Made by a program: the position numbers and the translations under genes. Source: Parvibaculum sp. (GTDB lineage: Bacteria; Pseudomonadota; Alphaproteobacteria; Parvibaculales; Parvibaculaceae). Taken from it: a stretch of DNA of 64,000 nt. The notes under the pieces were generated by a model. That model searched no databases. It was given only the letters and a program-made list of their open reading frames with translations, and was not told the origin of the DNA. Location: positions 682,001 to 746,000 of the forward strand of contig JAUSMV010000030.1 of the NCBI GenBank assembly GCA_030645235.1, written 5' to 3'. This document shows, one piece after another, positions 18,762-27,111 of this stretch. The stretch's first letter is position 1. Every line of letters begins with the position of its first letter.

Positions 18762-19379
18762 TCAGGCCGCCACCGGAAATGGTTCGCGCCAGGCGGGGAG
18801 TTCGTTGAGACGATCGTGCCAGCGGGCGATGGCGGGGAACTCGTTGAGCGGGATGTTGGCGCGGGCGGCATAGGGCATATAGATGCCGACGGCGAAATCG
18901 GCGATGGAGAGGCGATCTGCGACGAGAAATTTGCGGCCCTCGAGATGATCGTTCAGCACAGCGGCGAGTGTGCGGAACTGGTCCTGCGCTTCGCTCACCG
19001 CTTTTGCATCGGGGTTCGGGATTTTCAGAATCCACGGCTTGATGATGTGTTCAAAATAAAGTGTGCCGCCTGCGCGGCTGAAATGAACAGCATCCCAAAA
19101 GAGCCATCGCAGCACCTCGGTCTGACGATCATCCTTGGGCCAGAGATCCGAGCCGGTGACATCACAAAGGCGACACATAATGGCATTCGACTCCCAGAGA
19201 TAAGTGTCGCCCTCTTCAAGGACCGGCACTTTGCCATTGGGATTGCGCGCCAGAAATTCCGGCAGATGCGTGCCGCCATTGGCGATGTCCACCTCGATAA
19301 ATTCCACAGGAGCATCAACGTGGCGGGCAAGTGCGCAGGCTTTGCGCGGGTTCGATGTGTCGGCGTAATAGAGCTTCAT
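18762..19379 (-). CDS. Glutathione S-transferase family protein
   Basis: 205 residues. The N-terminal thioredoxin fold (MKLYYADTSNPRKACALAR) has the cis-Pro region NGKVPVLEEGDTYLWESNAI with the glutathione-contacting Glu-Ser. An all-helical C-terminal domain carries the FLVADRLSIADFAVGIYMPYA N-capping motif. It conjugates or reduces small electrophiles with glutathione; the substrate is unknown. A 20-bp palindrome 29 bases upstream of its start is 18/20 identical to the palindrome over the ArsR start at 37624. This suggests control by that ArsR protein (inference). Confidence 0.9.
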   Translation of the reverse strand: MKLYYADTSNPRKACALARHVDAPVEFIEVDIANGGTHLPEFLARNPNGKVPVLEEGDTYLWESNAIMCRLCDVTGSDLWPKDDRQTEVLRWLFWDAVHFSRAGGTLYFEHIIKPWILKIPNPDAKAVSEAQDQFRTLAAVLNDHLEGRKFLVADRLSIADFAVGIYMPYAARANIPLNEFPAIARWHDRLNELPAWREPFPVAA

Positions 19380-19407
19380 GGGGGCACTCCTCGCGTTTCA
19401 TTTCAAC

Positions 19408-19427
19408 ACTTAACCAAATGGTAAAGT
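19408..19427. promoter_or_regulatory. Candidate ArsR-family operator upstream of GST
   Basis: ACTTAACCaaatGGTAAAGT, 8-bp arms with a single arm mismatch and a 4-nt spacer. It differs at only two of 20 positions from the perfect palindrome at 37624-37643 that overlaps the ArsR gene start. Position -29 to -48 from the GST start fits a repressor site over the promoter. Confidence 0.65.
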
Positions 19428-19492
19428 ATTGAGACGGAGCGGGAGCGTCAAGGGGCACGATATAATTTATTGAGGTTTAATGGATGTGGCTC

Positions 19493-19531
19493 TGGGTTGC
19501 CGCGTCGCTGCGCTCCTCGCAATGACGAGGC
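19493..19531. repeat. Dispersed intergenic repeat fragment
   Basis: GGGTTGCCGCGTCGCTGCG followed by CTCCTCGCAATGACGAGG is a common extragenic repeat in alphaproteobacterial genomes (known from general experience, not searched here). It contains the short pairing CTCCTCGcaatGACGAGG. It lies beside the stop codon of the MBL-fold gene (minus, ends 19533) and may act as a 3' hairpin. Confidence 0.55.
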
Positions 19532-19532
19532 G

Positions 19533-20588
19533 TTACGCCTGCTCGTACCAATCCACGCCTTTTTCATTGCGGGTGACTTTGGCGGCTTTGCGGCCGAGAA
19601 GGCAATTCAGATGCGCGAGGCTTTCGCCGGTCGCCATGAAGAAGACTTCGGGGCCGATTTCGCGTTTGAAAAGAGCGGGAAAGACGTCGATCGCGCGTTT
19701 GGGTTCGGCGATCAGTGCGTGGAGTTTTGACAGACCGTCTTCGTGGCCGTCGATCAATTGCGTCAGCCGCGTGTGCAGCCCGTAAAAAGGTTCGTTATGC
19801 GCGGGCAGCACCAGCACATCATCGGGTAGGTTCGCGCGGATGCGGTGGCAGCTGTCGATCCAGTCCTGCAGCGGATTGTCATGGGCTTCGGTCGGATGGA
19901 CCGAGACGTTGGACGAGATGCGCGGCAGGACCTGATCGCCGGAGATCAGGATTTTAGCGTCGGCACTGTAGAGGCAGACATGTTCGGGCGCATGGCCGGA
20001 ACCGACGACGACACGCCACTGGCGGTTGCCAATGGTCAGTTCATCGTTTTCGCGCAGGCGGCGAAATGTGTCAGGCAGGCGCGAGACATGCGAGCCGAAG
20101 CCGCCGAAGCGTTTGACGTAAGATTCCAAACCACGGCGTCCCATGCCGGCGGCGCGATAGAAGTCGATGGCTTCTTTAGGCGCTTCGCGGCCTGTGTCCA
20201 GCACGAGGTTGCGGCACATTAAAAAGTCAGTGCGCGACATGTGAAGCTCGACGCCGAACTTGCGGCAGATCCAACCGGCGAGACCGACGTGATCGGGATG
20301 AAGATGCGTGACGATGACGCGCGTGATCGGTTTGCCTTTAAGGCCGCTTGCAAAGATTGAACGCCACAGGGCTTTGACGTCGTCGGTGGCGACGCCTGTA
20401 TCGATAAGCGTCCAGCCGTTGTCTTCTTCGATGAGCCAGAGATTGATGTGGTTCAATTGAAACGGCAGGGGCATGCGCACCCAGTAAATGCCGGGGGCGG
20501 CTTCCATCATTTCGCCGGGCTCGGGGATGCGCGAGAGCGGATAGCTCAACGCAGGAGCCTCGGAGGTGGCAAGCGAAACGTCGGACAT
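19533..20588 (-). CDS. MBL-fold metallo-hydrolase
   Basis: 351 residues. The metallo-beta-lactamase zinc motif is THLHPDHVGLAGW (HxHxDH) near residue 95, with further ligands in GSGHAPEHVCLYS and the late PAHNEPFYGLH. The C-terminal 90 residues (IDGHEDGLSKLHALIAEPK, then ESLAHLNCLLGRKAA) form the winged-helix-like tail seen in hydroxyacylglutathione-hydrolase-like and LACTB2-like proteins. The reaction is likely hydrolysis of a thioester or other ester; the substrate is not evident. Next to an acyl-CoA dehydrogenase gene on the same strand, which would fit a CoA-thioester role. Confidence 0.85.
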   Translation of the reverse strand: MSDVSLATSEAPALSYPLSRIPEPGEMMEAAPGIYWVRMPLPFQLNHINLWLIEEDNGWTLIDTGVATDDVKALWRSIFASGLKGKPITRVIVTHLHPDHVGLAGWICRKFGVELHMSRTDFLMCRNLVLDTGREAPKEAIDFYRAAGMGRRGLESYVKRFGGFGSHVSRLPDTFRRLRENDELTIGNRQWRVVVGSGHAPEHVCLYSADAKILISGDQVLPRISSNVSVHPTEAHDNPLQDWIDSCHRIRANLPDDVLVLPAHNEPFYGLHTRLTQLIDGHEDGLSKLHALIAEPKRAIDVFPALFKREIGPEVFFMATGESLAHLNCLLGRKAAKVTRNEKGVDWYEQA

Positions 20589-20710
20589 ATTCTACTGCTT
20601 TCAATCGGGCGCCGGAGTGACCCCGCGCGCACCTATTTGTGATAGGCGCGTCGTGGCGCGGCGTCAAACTGAGAGGCTAAATCTGAGCAGTTCCTTGGGG
20701 AAACGTGGCC

Positions 20711-22492
20711 TCAGAGAGCATCCACATTGAGGGCATAAAGCGCGGCGGCACCCGCCGTTGCCGGGCCTACCAGCCCGAGGCTCGCGGGGAGCACCTGATC
20801 GGCATAAAAGCGCGCAAGGGCAACGCGGGCGACAGGGAACGGATCTTCGCCTTCGACCTGCGCCAGCGCCGCGCTGGCAAGGAAGTGACCGCCTGCGACC
20901 GTGCCGAAGAGGCGTGCATAGGGCGTGGCACCCGCGAGGCAATCGTCGGGAGATGATTTCAAATTGGCGAGCATGTAGTCGGTGGCGGTCTCAAGCGCAT
21001 GGAGGCCCGCCTCCAACGCCTCGCCCACCGCGATCATGTCGGCATTGTTGGAGACATGGGCGAAGGTCGCCGTTTCTTTCATCTCGCGGATAAAGGTGCG
21101 GGCGACTTCGCCATTGCCGAGCGGCAATTTGCGCGTCACGAGATCAATCGCCTGGATGCCGTTGGTGCCTTCATAGATCGGCAGGATGCGGGCATCGCGG
21201 TAATATTGCCCTGCGCCTGTTTCTTCGATGAAGCCCATGCCGCCATGGATCTGCACACCGATGGAGGCGACTTCGCAGCCGATGTCGGTGGAGAAAGATT
21301 TTGCAATAGGTGTGAGCAGGTCGGCACGGGCCTGACCGGCGGCGCGGGTCGCATCATCTGCGCCGTAATGGGCGGTGTCGAGCGCCACGGCATTCGCGTA
21401 ACAAATGGCGCGAGCGGCATGGGTGAGCGATTTCATCGTCATCAGGTTCCGGCGTATATCGGGATGCGCGATGATCGGAGCCATTTCGCCCGGTGCGAGC
21501 GTGGAGCCTGTGGGGCGGCCCTGCTTGCGTTCCTGCGCGAAGGCAAGCGCGTGCTGGTAAGCGCGTTCGGCAATCGCGACGCCCTGCGTGCCCACAAGAA
21601 GGCGTGCGTTGTTCATCATCGTGAACATGCAAGCGAGGCCGCGATTTTCCGCGCCAATCAATGTGCCGATGGCCCCGCCTTCGTCACCAAAAGTCATGAC
21701 GCAGGTGGGGCTGGCATGGATGCCGATTTTATGTTCAAGGCCTGTGCATTTGGCGTCGTTGCGGGCGCCGAGCGATCCGTCCGCATTGACGAGGAATTTC
21801 GGCACGAGGAAAAGCGAGATGCCTTTGGTGCCCGCGGGCGCATCCGGCAGGCGGGCGAGGACGAGATGGACGATATTGTCCGTCATGTCGTGGTCGCCAT
21901 AGGTGATGAAGATTTTGGTGCCGGAGATTTTATAGGTGCCGTCGCCCTGCGGCACGGCTTTGGCTTTCAGTGCATTGAGGTCCGAACCAGCCTGGGGTTC
22001 GGTGAGGTTCATCGTGCCGGTCCATTCACCCGACACGAGTTTCGGCAGGTAGAGTTTTTTCTGTTCGTCGGTGCCATGGGTGGCAATCGCCTCAACCGCG
22101 CCCTGACTGAGGATCGGGCACAAGCCAAAGGACATGTTGGCGGCGTTCCACATTTCCTGCATGGCAGTGGCAACCGCGAGCGGCAGACCCTGACCGCCAT
22201 GTTCGACCGGCGCGGCGACCGAGCCCCAACCGCCTTCGACCCATTTGCCGTAAGCGGCGCTGAAGCCCCTGGCGGTTTTGACGCCGTCTGCTTCAAGGCG
22301 GACGCCTTCGCTGTCGCCGGATTTGTTTAAGGGCGCGAGCACGTCGCCAGCGAGTTTTGCGCCTTCTTCGAGCACGGCCACGATGAGGTCCGGCGAGACA
22401 TCGGCAAACGCCCCCTGCCCCATCAGGGATTTGAGGCCCACCACTTCATTCAATAGAAAAGCCATGTCGCTGACGGGGGCACGATAGGTCAT
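20711..22492 (-). CDS. Acyl-CoA dehydrogenase with C-terminal extension (DmdC-like length)
   Basis: 593 residues from ATG 22490-22492 (MTYRAPVSDMAFLL). The flavoprotein core carries MNLTEPQAGSDL and KIFITYGDH, and the catalytic Glu is in PIYEGTNGIQAIDL. About 130 residues follow as the acyl-CoA dehydrogenase C-terminal extension. Length and opening resemble the phenylacyl/3-methylmercaptopropionyl-CoA dehydrogenase (DmdC) group rather than classical 380-residue enzymes. It introduces a 2,3-double bond into an acyl-CoA with FAD. The substrate is unproven; dmdA, dmdB and dmdD are not in the window. Confidence 0.88.
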   Translation of the reverse strand: MTYRAPVSDMAFLLNEVVGLKSLMGQGAFADVSPDLIVAVLEEGAKLAGDVLAPLNKSGDSEGVRLEADGVKTARGFSAAYGKWVEGGWGSVAAPVEHGGQGLPLAVATAMQEMWNAANMSFGLCPILSQGAVEAIATHGTDEQKKLYLPKLVSGEWTGTMNLTEPQAGSDLNALKAKAVPQGDGTYKISGTKIFITYGDHDMTDNIVHLVLARLPDAPAGTKGISLFLVPKFLVNADGSLGARNDAKCTGLEHKIGIHASPTCVMTFGDEGGAIGTLIGAENRGLACMFTMMNNARLLVGTQGVAIAERAYQHALAFAQERKQGRPTGSTLAPGEMAPIIAHPDIRRNLMTMKSLTHAARAICYANAVALDTAHYGADDATRAAGQARADLLTPIAKSFSTDIGCEVASIGVQIHGGMGFIEETGAGQYYRDARILPIYEGTNGIQAIDLVTRKLPLGNGEVARTFIREMKETATFAHVSNNADMIAVGEALEAGLHALETATDYMLANLKSSPDDCLAGATPYARLFGTVAGGHFLASAALAQVEGEDPFPVARVALARFYADQVLPASLGLVGPATAGAAALYALNVDAL

Positions 22493-22584
22493 AAGGGGTT
22501 CCGGCGCTGAAATCGGGAAGGGGGTCTGACGTTTCTCCGGTTTTACTCTATTCTGCGCAACAGTTGAACCACGGGAAATGCACG

Positions 22585-23406
22585 ATGGACCAAGCTCCGA
22601 ATTCCACAAAACGCCGCACGGCGCTCATCACCGGCGCATCAGCGGGCATCGGCCGCGAGCTCGCCCTCGTTTTTGCTCATCACGGGCATGACCTTGTGCT
22701 GGTGGCGCGCCGCGCAGACCGGCTGGAGGCGCTGGCGCAAGAGGTCAAAGTGAAATTCGGGGTCAAGGCGCATGTGATCGTGGCGGACCTTGCCGACCCC
22801 GCCGCACCACGCAAGCTCTTTGATGAGGTGGCGGCACGGCACATCATGATCGATGCACTCGTCAATAATGCGGGCTATACGGTGCCGGGATTCTTCCGCG
22901 ACACGAAATGGTCAGACCAGGCCGCGCTCATTCAGGTGATGGTGACGGTGGTGGCGGAGCTTTGCCATTTGTTCGGACCCGGCATGGCGGCGCGCAATTA
23001 TGGACGCATTATCAATGTGGCGTCACTTGCCGGGCATTTGCCGGGGGCAGCGGGCGGCACGCTTTATGCCGCATCGAAAAGTTTTGTCATCAAGATGTCA
23101 GAAAGCCTGTCACTCGAATATCAGAACAATAATGTGTATGTGACAGCCTTGTGTCCGGGTTTTACCTATTCGGAGTTCCATGACGTTGCAGGCAATCGCG
23201 CGGAAGTGAGCAAGTTTCCGAAAATTCTGTGGATGGACGGCGACGTGGTGGCGAACCAGGCCTATGACGCGGTGATGGACGGCAAGGCGGTCATCATCAA
23301 CGGGCGGCTTAACAATGTGCTCGCATGGCTGGCGCGCGTGTTACCGCAAGTACCCATGCGCAATCTCATGGCACGCAATCAGCGCAATGCGAAGGCCAAG
23401 ACCTGA
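22585..23406 (+). CDS. SDR-family oxidoreductase
   Basis: 273 residues from ATG 22585, preceded by GGGAAA; a TTG 21 bases upstream is less likely. Classical SDR motifs are TGASAGIGRELAL, NNAGYTV, NVASLAG with the catalytic Ser, and YAASKSF with Tyr and Lys. A basic ARRADR after strand beta2 suggests NADP(H). The C-terminal part (MDGDVVANQAYDAVMDGK, then VLPQVPMRN) resembles DltE/YqjQ-type reductases. The stop overlaps the start of the threonylcarbamoyl-AMP synthase (TGATG), so the two are coupled. The substrate is unknown. Confidence 0.88.
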   Translation: MDQAPNSTKRRTALITGASAGIGRELALVFAHHGHDLVLVARRADRLEALAQEVKVKFGVKAHVIVADLADPAAPRKLFDEVAARHIMIDALVNNAGYTVPGFFRDTKWSDQAALIQVMVTVVAELCHLFGPGMAARNYGRIINVASLAGHLPGAAGGTLYAASKSFVIKMSESLSLEYQNNNVYVTALCPGFTYSEFHDVAGNRAEVSKFPKILWMDGDVVANQAYDAVMDGKAVIINGRLNNVLAWLARVLPQVPMRNLMARNQRNAKAKT

Positions 23407-24371
23407 TGAGCGTTGAAGTTCGTGTTGCTGACGATAAGGCGATTGAGGAAGCCGGTGCGCTGATCCGCGACGGTCGGCTTGTTGCTTTTCCGACCGAGAC
23501 GGTTTACGGGCTCGGCGCAGATGCCACGAATGAGCAGGCGGTGGCCAACATTTTTGCAGCCAAAGGTCGTCCGACATTCAATCCACTGATCGTGCATGTG
23601 GCAGACCTTGCGGCGGCGGAAGAGCATGTTCTCTTTACAGCACAGGCCATTTGTCTGGCTGACGCTTTTTGGCCAGGCGGTATTACTTTTGTCTTGCCGC
23701 GATTGCCAAGCTCGCCGCTCTCTCTCCTCGTGAGTGCCGGGCTTGATACGGTTGCCATTCGCGTGCCGGCCCATCCGATTGCACAGAAGTTGCTAAAGGC
23801 GGCGGGGCGACCCATTGCGGCCCCATCGGCCAATGCGTCAGGTGAGATCAGCCCGACGCTCGCCGCTCATGTGGTGCAGTCACTCGGACATGCCGACGCT
23901 CTGGCTATGGTGCTTGACGGCGGCGCATGCGCGTTAGGGCTTGAATCAACCGTGATCGGATTTCCCAAAGCGGGGCCGACTTTGCTGCGGCCCGGTGCGG
24001 TGGCGCGGGCTGATATTGAAACGGTGTTGGGCCGTGCGTTACTGGACGCAGATGTCGCGTCGGGTGAAGCAGGACGATCATCACCCGGACAACTTGCAAG
24101 CCACTATGCGCCGCGCGCAAAGCTGCGGCTTGATGTGTCGGAGCCGCGCACAGATGAAGTGTGGTTGGGGTTCGGGCCTGCTCAGGACAGTGCCACGCTC
24201 AATTTGTCAGTACGCGGAGACGTCACAGAAGCAGCCGCCAATCTATTCGCAATGCTGCGGCAGCTTGATGCGATAGCAGGCAGGCGCACGATTGCCGTTG
24301 CGCCCATTCCGCGCGAGGGGCTTGGTGAAGCAATAAATGACAGGCTTTTGCGTGCCTCTGCGCCGCGCTGA
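23406..24371 (+). CDS. tsaC: L-threonylcarbamoyladenylate synthase (Sua5 type)
   Basis: 321 residues from ATG 23406 (MSVEVRVADDKAI), overlapping the SDR stop. The YrdC domain (FPTETVYGLGADATNEQA, KGRPTFNPLIVH, APSANASGEISPT) makes threonylcarbamoyl-AMP from threonine, bicarbonate and ATP for the universal tRNA t6A37 modification. A linker with SSPGQLASHYAPRAKLRL and a C-terminal Rossmann-like domain mark the longer Sua5 form rather than short TsaC. This is an essential function in most bacteria. Confidence 0.93.
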   Translation: MSVEVRVADDKAIEEAGALIRDGRLVAFPTETVYGLGADATNEQAVANIFAAKGRPTFNPLIVHVADLAAAEEHVLFTAQAICLADAFWPGGITFVLPRLPSSPLSLLVSAGLDTVAIRVPAHPIAQKLLKAAGRPIAAPSANASGEISPTLAAHVVQSLGHADALAMVLDGGACALGLESTVIGFPKAGPTLLRPGAVARADIETVLGRALLDADVASGEAGRSSPGQLASHYAPRAKLRLDVSEPRTDEVWLGFGPAQDSATLNLSVRGDVTEAAANLFAMLRQLDAIAGRRTIAVAPIPREGLGEAINDRLLRASAPR

Positions 24372-24424
24372 ACGGCAGAATCGTGCGTTGTCGTTTGCGG
24401 GCCGTGTGAGTGGTAATCAAATAG

Positions 24425-24453
24425 TTGACGACAAATTTTCATCTGCTTAAAGC
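24425..24453 (+). promoter_or_regulatory. Sigma-70 type promoter of the 6S-like RNA
   Basis: TTGACG (24425-24430), a 17-nt spacer, then TAAAGC (24448-24453). The -35 is strong and the -10 weak. Transcription would start near 24460, just before the predicted closing stem of the RNA. Confidence 0.45.
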
Positions 24454-24459
24454 GACCTA

Positions 24460-24616
24460 AACAGGGCCTGGCTTATTCCTCTGTTCGCTGGGCGCACCCC
24501 GCCCTCCCCCCGGTGTGCGGGAGCGTCCCGTGTTACTCGATAGTCGCAGGTTGTTTTCAATGCGGCCCGCGATGAGGAGCAAAGCCCGAACGTGTCCCCC
24601 CGCGTTCGGGCTTTTT
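24460..24616 (+). ncRNA. ssrS: Candidate 6S RNA
   Basis: About 157 nt between a promoter and a terminator with no open frame. Hand folding gives a long irregular rod. GGCTT (24470-24474) pairs with AAGCC (24582-24586), CCTC (24478-24481) with GAGG (24574-24577), then TCGC and GGGC pair with GCCC and GCGA. Above this is a large open region with a small hairpin on its 3' strand (CGCAGGTTG-TTTT-CAATGCG) and an apical CTCCC/GGGAG hairpin. Size, rod shape, central bubble and 3'-strand hairpin are those of 6S RNA, which binds RNA polymerase holoenzyme. It lacks the GGTCAGGTCCGGAAGG core of SRP RNA and any tRNA-like end of tmRNA. Not verified with a covariance model. Confidence 0.6.
24582..24616 (+). 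terminator. Intrinsic terminator of the 6S-like RNA
   Basis: AAGCCCGAACG pairs with CGTTCGGGCTT around a C-rich loop, followed by TTTTTTA. The AAGCC of the 5' arm is also the 3' strand of the RNA's closing stem, so the two structures are alternatives. Confidence 0.85.
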
Positions 24617-24818
24617 TATTTTATTTTCAGATTCACGGCAACGGTCCACGACGATCACAGCGGCGGATTGCTTCAGATTTTATGACAATCGCTATGACTT
24701 GACTAATGAGAGATTAACTCACCCAGGCTTCACGCTTAAATCACCCGCAATTCCAGACTGATAGATCAACAATCTGAAAGCCTGCATTTAGCAGGTCATT
24801 TGAATTTTGGGGAATATC

Positions 24819-26516
24819 ATGGCATCGCTCGCGACGTCTCTCAACAATCTGTCAATCAAAGCCAAAATCATCGGCGCATTTGCTGTTGTTTTGGCTATTA
24901 CGATTTCGCTTGGCATCTTTGCTGTGCAGCGCATCGGCCTTGTCAATCATGACGCAGTCGAACTTCGCGACAACTGGATGCCTGCAACCAACTCCGTGCT
25001 AACGATACTGGCGCAAGCAAACCGCATGCGGCAGGTCGAAGCCGTTCACTTGCTGGTCCAGACCGCGGACGAAAAGGCCGAGGAAGAGAAGAAAATCGCC
25101 GAGATTGTCGCCGAGATCGAAGCCAAATGGAAATCTTATGTGGCCCATATCGAAAGCGATGAGGAACGGAAACTTGCAGATAAAACCCGCACTTTATTGG
25201 ATGCCTATCTTATCCTCTCGGACAAAATCATCGAAATGTCGCGCAACAATGATCCGGCGGCTACCGAGCTTTACCTTAATGAAGCCCGGGTGGTATCGGG
25301 CGAATTCCGCGATGCGCTGATGGTCGACGTCAAATTCAACGTCGACTCCGGCGTGGCAGCCGGCAATGAGGGTGAAGCCGCCTATAATTCCGCACGCATC
25401 TGGATTTTCATCGCGCTCGGTCTTGCGGCAGCACTTTGCGCACTCGCTGGTCTTGCAATCATCATGTCGGTTTCCACCCCGATCCAGGTGATGACAGTTG
25501 CGATGAAGCGTCTTGCCGACCACGACCTCACCGCCGTGGTTCCCGGTGTTGAACGCAAGGACGAAATCGGCGCGATGGCCGGTGCCGTGCAGATATTCAA
25601 GGACAATATGATCAAAGGCGACGAATTGGCTGCCGCTCAGGCCGCTGAAAACGAAGCCAAGCTGAAACGTACCGCGCGCCTTGAAGGCCTGACTAATGCC
25701 TTCGAGAACAAAGTCGGCTCGCTCGTGCAGTCACTCTCGGCTGCTGCCACGGAAATGGAATCGACAGCAAGCTCGATGACCGATCTCGCTGAACAGGGCA
25801 ATTCGAAAGCCATGCTGGTGGCGACGGCTTCTGAACAGACATCGGCCAATGTGCAAACGGTTGCGACCGCGACAGAAGAACTTTCCGCTTCGATCCAGGA
25901 AATCTCCAAGCAGGTTGCAAATTCATCGCGTATCGCCAACCAGGCGGTCGAAGATGCCCGTGCCACTGACGCCGTGGTGCAGGAACTTGCCGTTGGTGCG
26001 CAGAAGATCGGCGAGATCATTCAGCTCATTAACGACATTGCCGGTCAGACCAACCTCCTTGCCCTCAATGCCACGATTGAAGCGGCGCGTGCGGGCGATG
26101 CAGGCAAAGGTTTTGCGGTTGTCGCGTCGGAAGTGAAATCACTTGCGACACAGACCGCAAAAGCGACCGATGAAATCTCGGCGCAGATCACGCAGATCCA
26201 GAATGCTACGGGTCAGGCCGTCACGGCCATCAACGGCATCGGCACGACCATTCAGGAAATGAGCGAAATCGCCGGTGCTATTGCTGCTGCTGTTGAAGAA
26301 CAGGGTGCTGCGACACTCGAAATCTCGCGCAATGTGCAGCAGGCTGCGCAGGGCACGGAAGAAGTCTCGCGCTCGATCATCGACGTGAAACAGGCCTCGA
26401 CCGACACGGGCGCCGCTTCTGCTCAGGTGCTCGGCGCGGCAGGCGAGCTCGCCCGCAACTCCAGCGACCTGTCGGCGGAAGTGGACCAGTTCCTTGCCGG
26501 TGTAAAGGCTGCCTAA
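24819..26516 (+). CDS. Methyl-accepting chemotaxis protein
   Basis: 565 residues from ATG 24819, preceded by GGGGA. TM1 is at about residues 16-37. A periplasmic four-helix-type sensor (about 38-190) follows, then TM2 at 194-217, a HAMP domain to about 270 and a cytoplasmic coiled-coil signalling domain. The conserved tip [20 protein letters not shown] lies near residue 405 with the usual [13 protein letters not shown] after it. It would pass ligand signals to CheA/CheW. No CheR-tethering pentapeptide is visible at the C-terminus (ends [11 protein letters not shown]). No other che gene is nearby, so this is an orphan receptor. Confidence 0.94.
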   Translation: MASLATSLNNLSIKAKIIGAFAVVLAITISLGIFAVQRIGLVNHDAVELRDNWMPATNSVLTILAQANRMRQVEAVHLLVQTADEKAEEEKKIAEIVAEIEAKWKSYVAHIESDEERKLADKTRTLLDAYLILSDKIIEMSRNNDPAATELYLNEARVVSGEFRDALMVDVKFNVDSGVAAGNEGEAAYNSARIWIFIALGLAAALCALAGLAIIMSVSTPIQVMTVAMKRLADHDLTAVVPGVERKDEIGAMAGAVQIFKDNMIKGDELAAAQAAENEAKLKRTARLEGLTNAFENKVGSLVQSLSAAATEMESTASSMTDLAEQGNSKAMLVATASEQTSANVQTVATATEELSASIQEISKQVANSSRIANQAVEDARATDAVVQELAVGAQKIGEIIQLINDIAGQTNLLALNATIEAARAGDAGKGFAVVASEVKSLATQTAKATDEISAQITQIQNATGQAVTAINGIGTTIQEMSEIAGAIAAAVEEQGAATLEISRNVQQAAQGTEEVSRSIIDVKQASTDTGAASAQVLGAAGELARNSSDLSAEVDQFLAGVKAA

Positions 26517-26537
26517 ACGACAATCATGATTTCGAGC

Positions 26538-26578
26538 AAAAGCCCGGATGCGCATATCGCATCCGGGCTTTTGTTTTT
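26538..26578. terminator. Bidirectional intrinsic terminator
   Basis: AAAAGCCCGGATGCG (26538-26552) pairs perfectly over 15 bp with CGCATCCGGGCTTTT (26558-26572), followed by GTTTTT. The A-run on the other side gives a U-run in the opposite direction. It lies between the convergent chemoreceptor and yqhA genes and can serve both. Confidence 0.9.
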
Positions 26579-26589
26579 CCGGCGGCGGT

Positions 26590-27084
26590 TTATTTCTTCG
26601 CTGAGATGCGATCGAGATAACCGAGCGCAACGGCGGAGACCACGAAGGCCATATGCATGATGGTAAGCCACATGATCTGCGGCTCGGTGTATTGACTCGC
26701 GTTGAGGAAAATCTGCAACAGGTGGATCGACGAAATCGCCACGATGGCAGAAGCGACTTTGACCTTCAGGCTGCCGGAATCGAGCTTGCCCAGCCATGTG
26801 AGGTCCGTTTTGCCTTCATCAAAGCGACTGACGAAATTTTCGTAGGACGAGATCATCACCATCAGCAGCAGGCTTGCCACCAGCGCCGCATCGATGAGGC
26901 CGAGCATAGCCAGGATCATCTGGTTTTCATTGAGCGTCAAAGCCACCATAAAAATCTTGGCGAGCTTGAAGACAAAACTCACAGCATAAAGCGCCAATGC
27001 GGCGGCGAGGCCAAGATAGAAAACGACGAGGATCCAACGGCTGCCGAGGATCAGGCGTTCAATGAAAAGTTCGATGGACTTCAT
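26590..27084 (-). CDS. YqhA/UPF0114 family membrane protein
   Basis: 164 residues with the UPF0114 opening IELFIERLILGSRWILVVFYLGL. Three to four membrane segments are seen at about residues 14-36, 56-78, 110-130 and 136-156, and a conserved cytoplasmic stretch SSYENFVSRFDEGKTDLTWLGKLDSGSLKVKVASAI. The family is widespread in proteobacterial inner membranes but has no agreed biochemical function. Convergent with the chemoreceptor gene and followed by a shared terminator. Confidence 0.9.
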   Translation of the reverse strand: MKSIELFIERLILGSRWILVVFYLGLAAALALYAVSFVFKLAKIFMVALTLNENQMILAMLGLIDAALVASLLLMVMISSYENFVSRFDEGKTDLTWLGKLDSGSLKVKVASAIVAISSIHLLQIFLNASQYTEPQIMWLTIMHMAFVVSAVALGYLDRISAKK

Positions 27085-27111
27085 GGGGATCTTTCGTGTT
27101 AGCGGATGCTG

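Noticed and set aside
20999-22330. 443-codon open frame antisense to the acyl-CoA dehydrogenase gene
   Set aside because: Shadow frame of a GC-rich gene: Arg/Gly/Ala/His-rich, no family motif, no ribosome binding site, and the sense strand encodes a clear enzyme.
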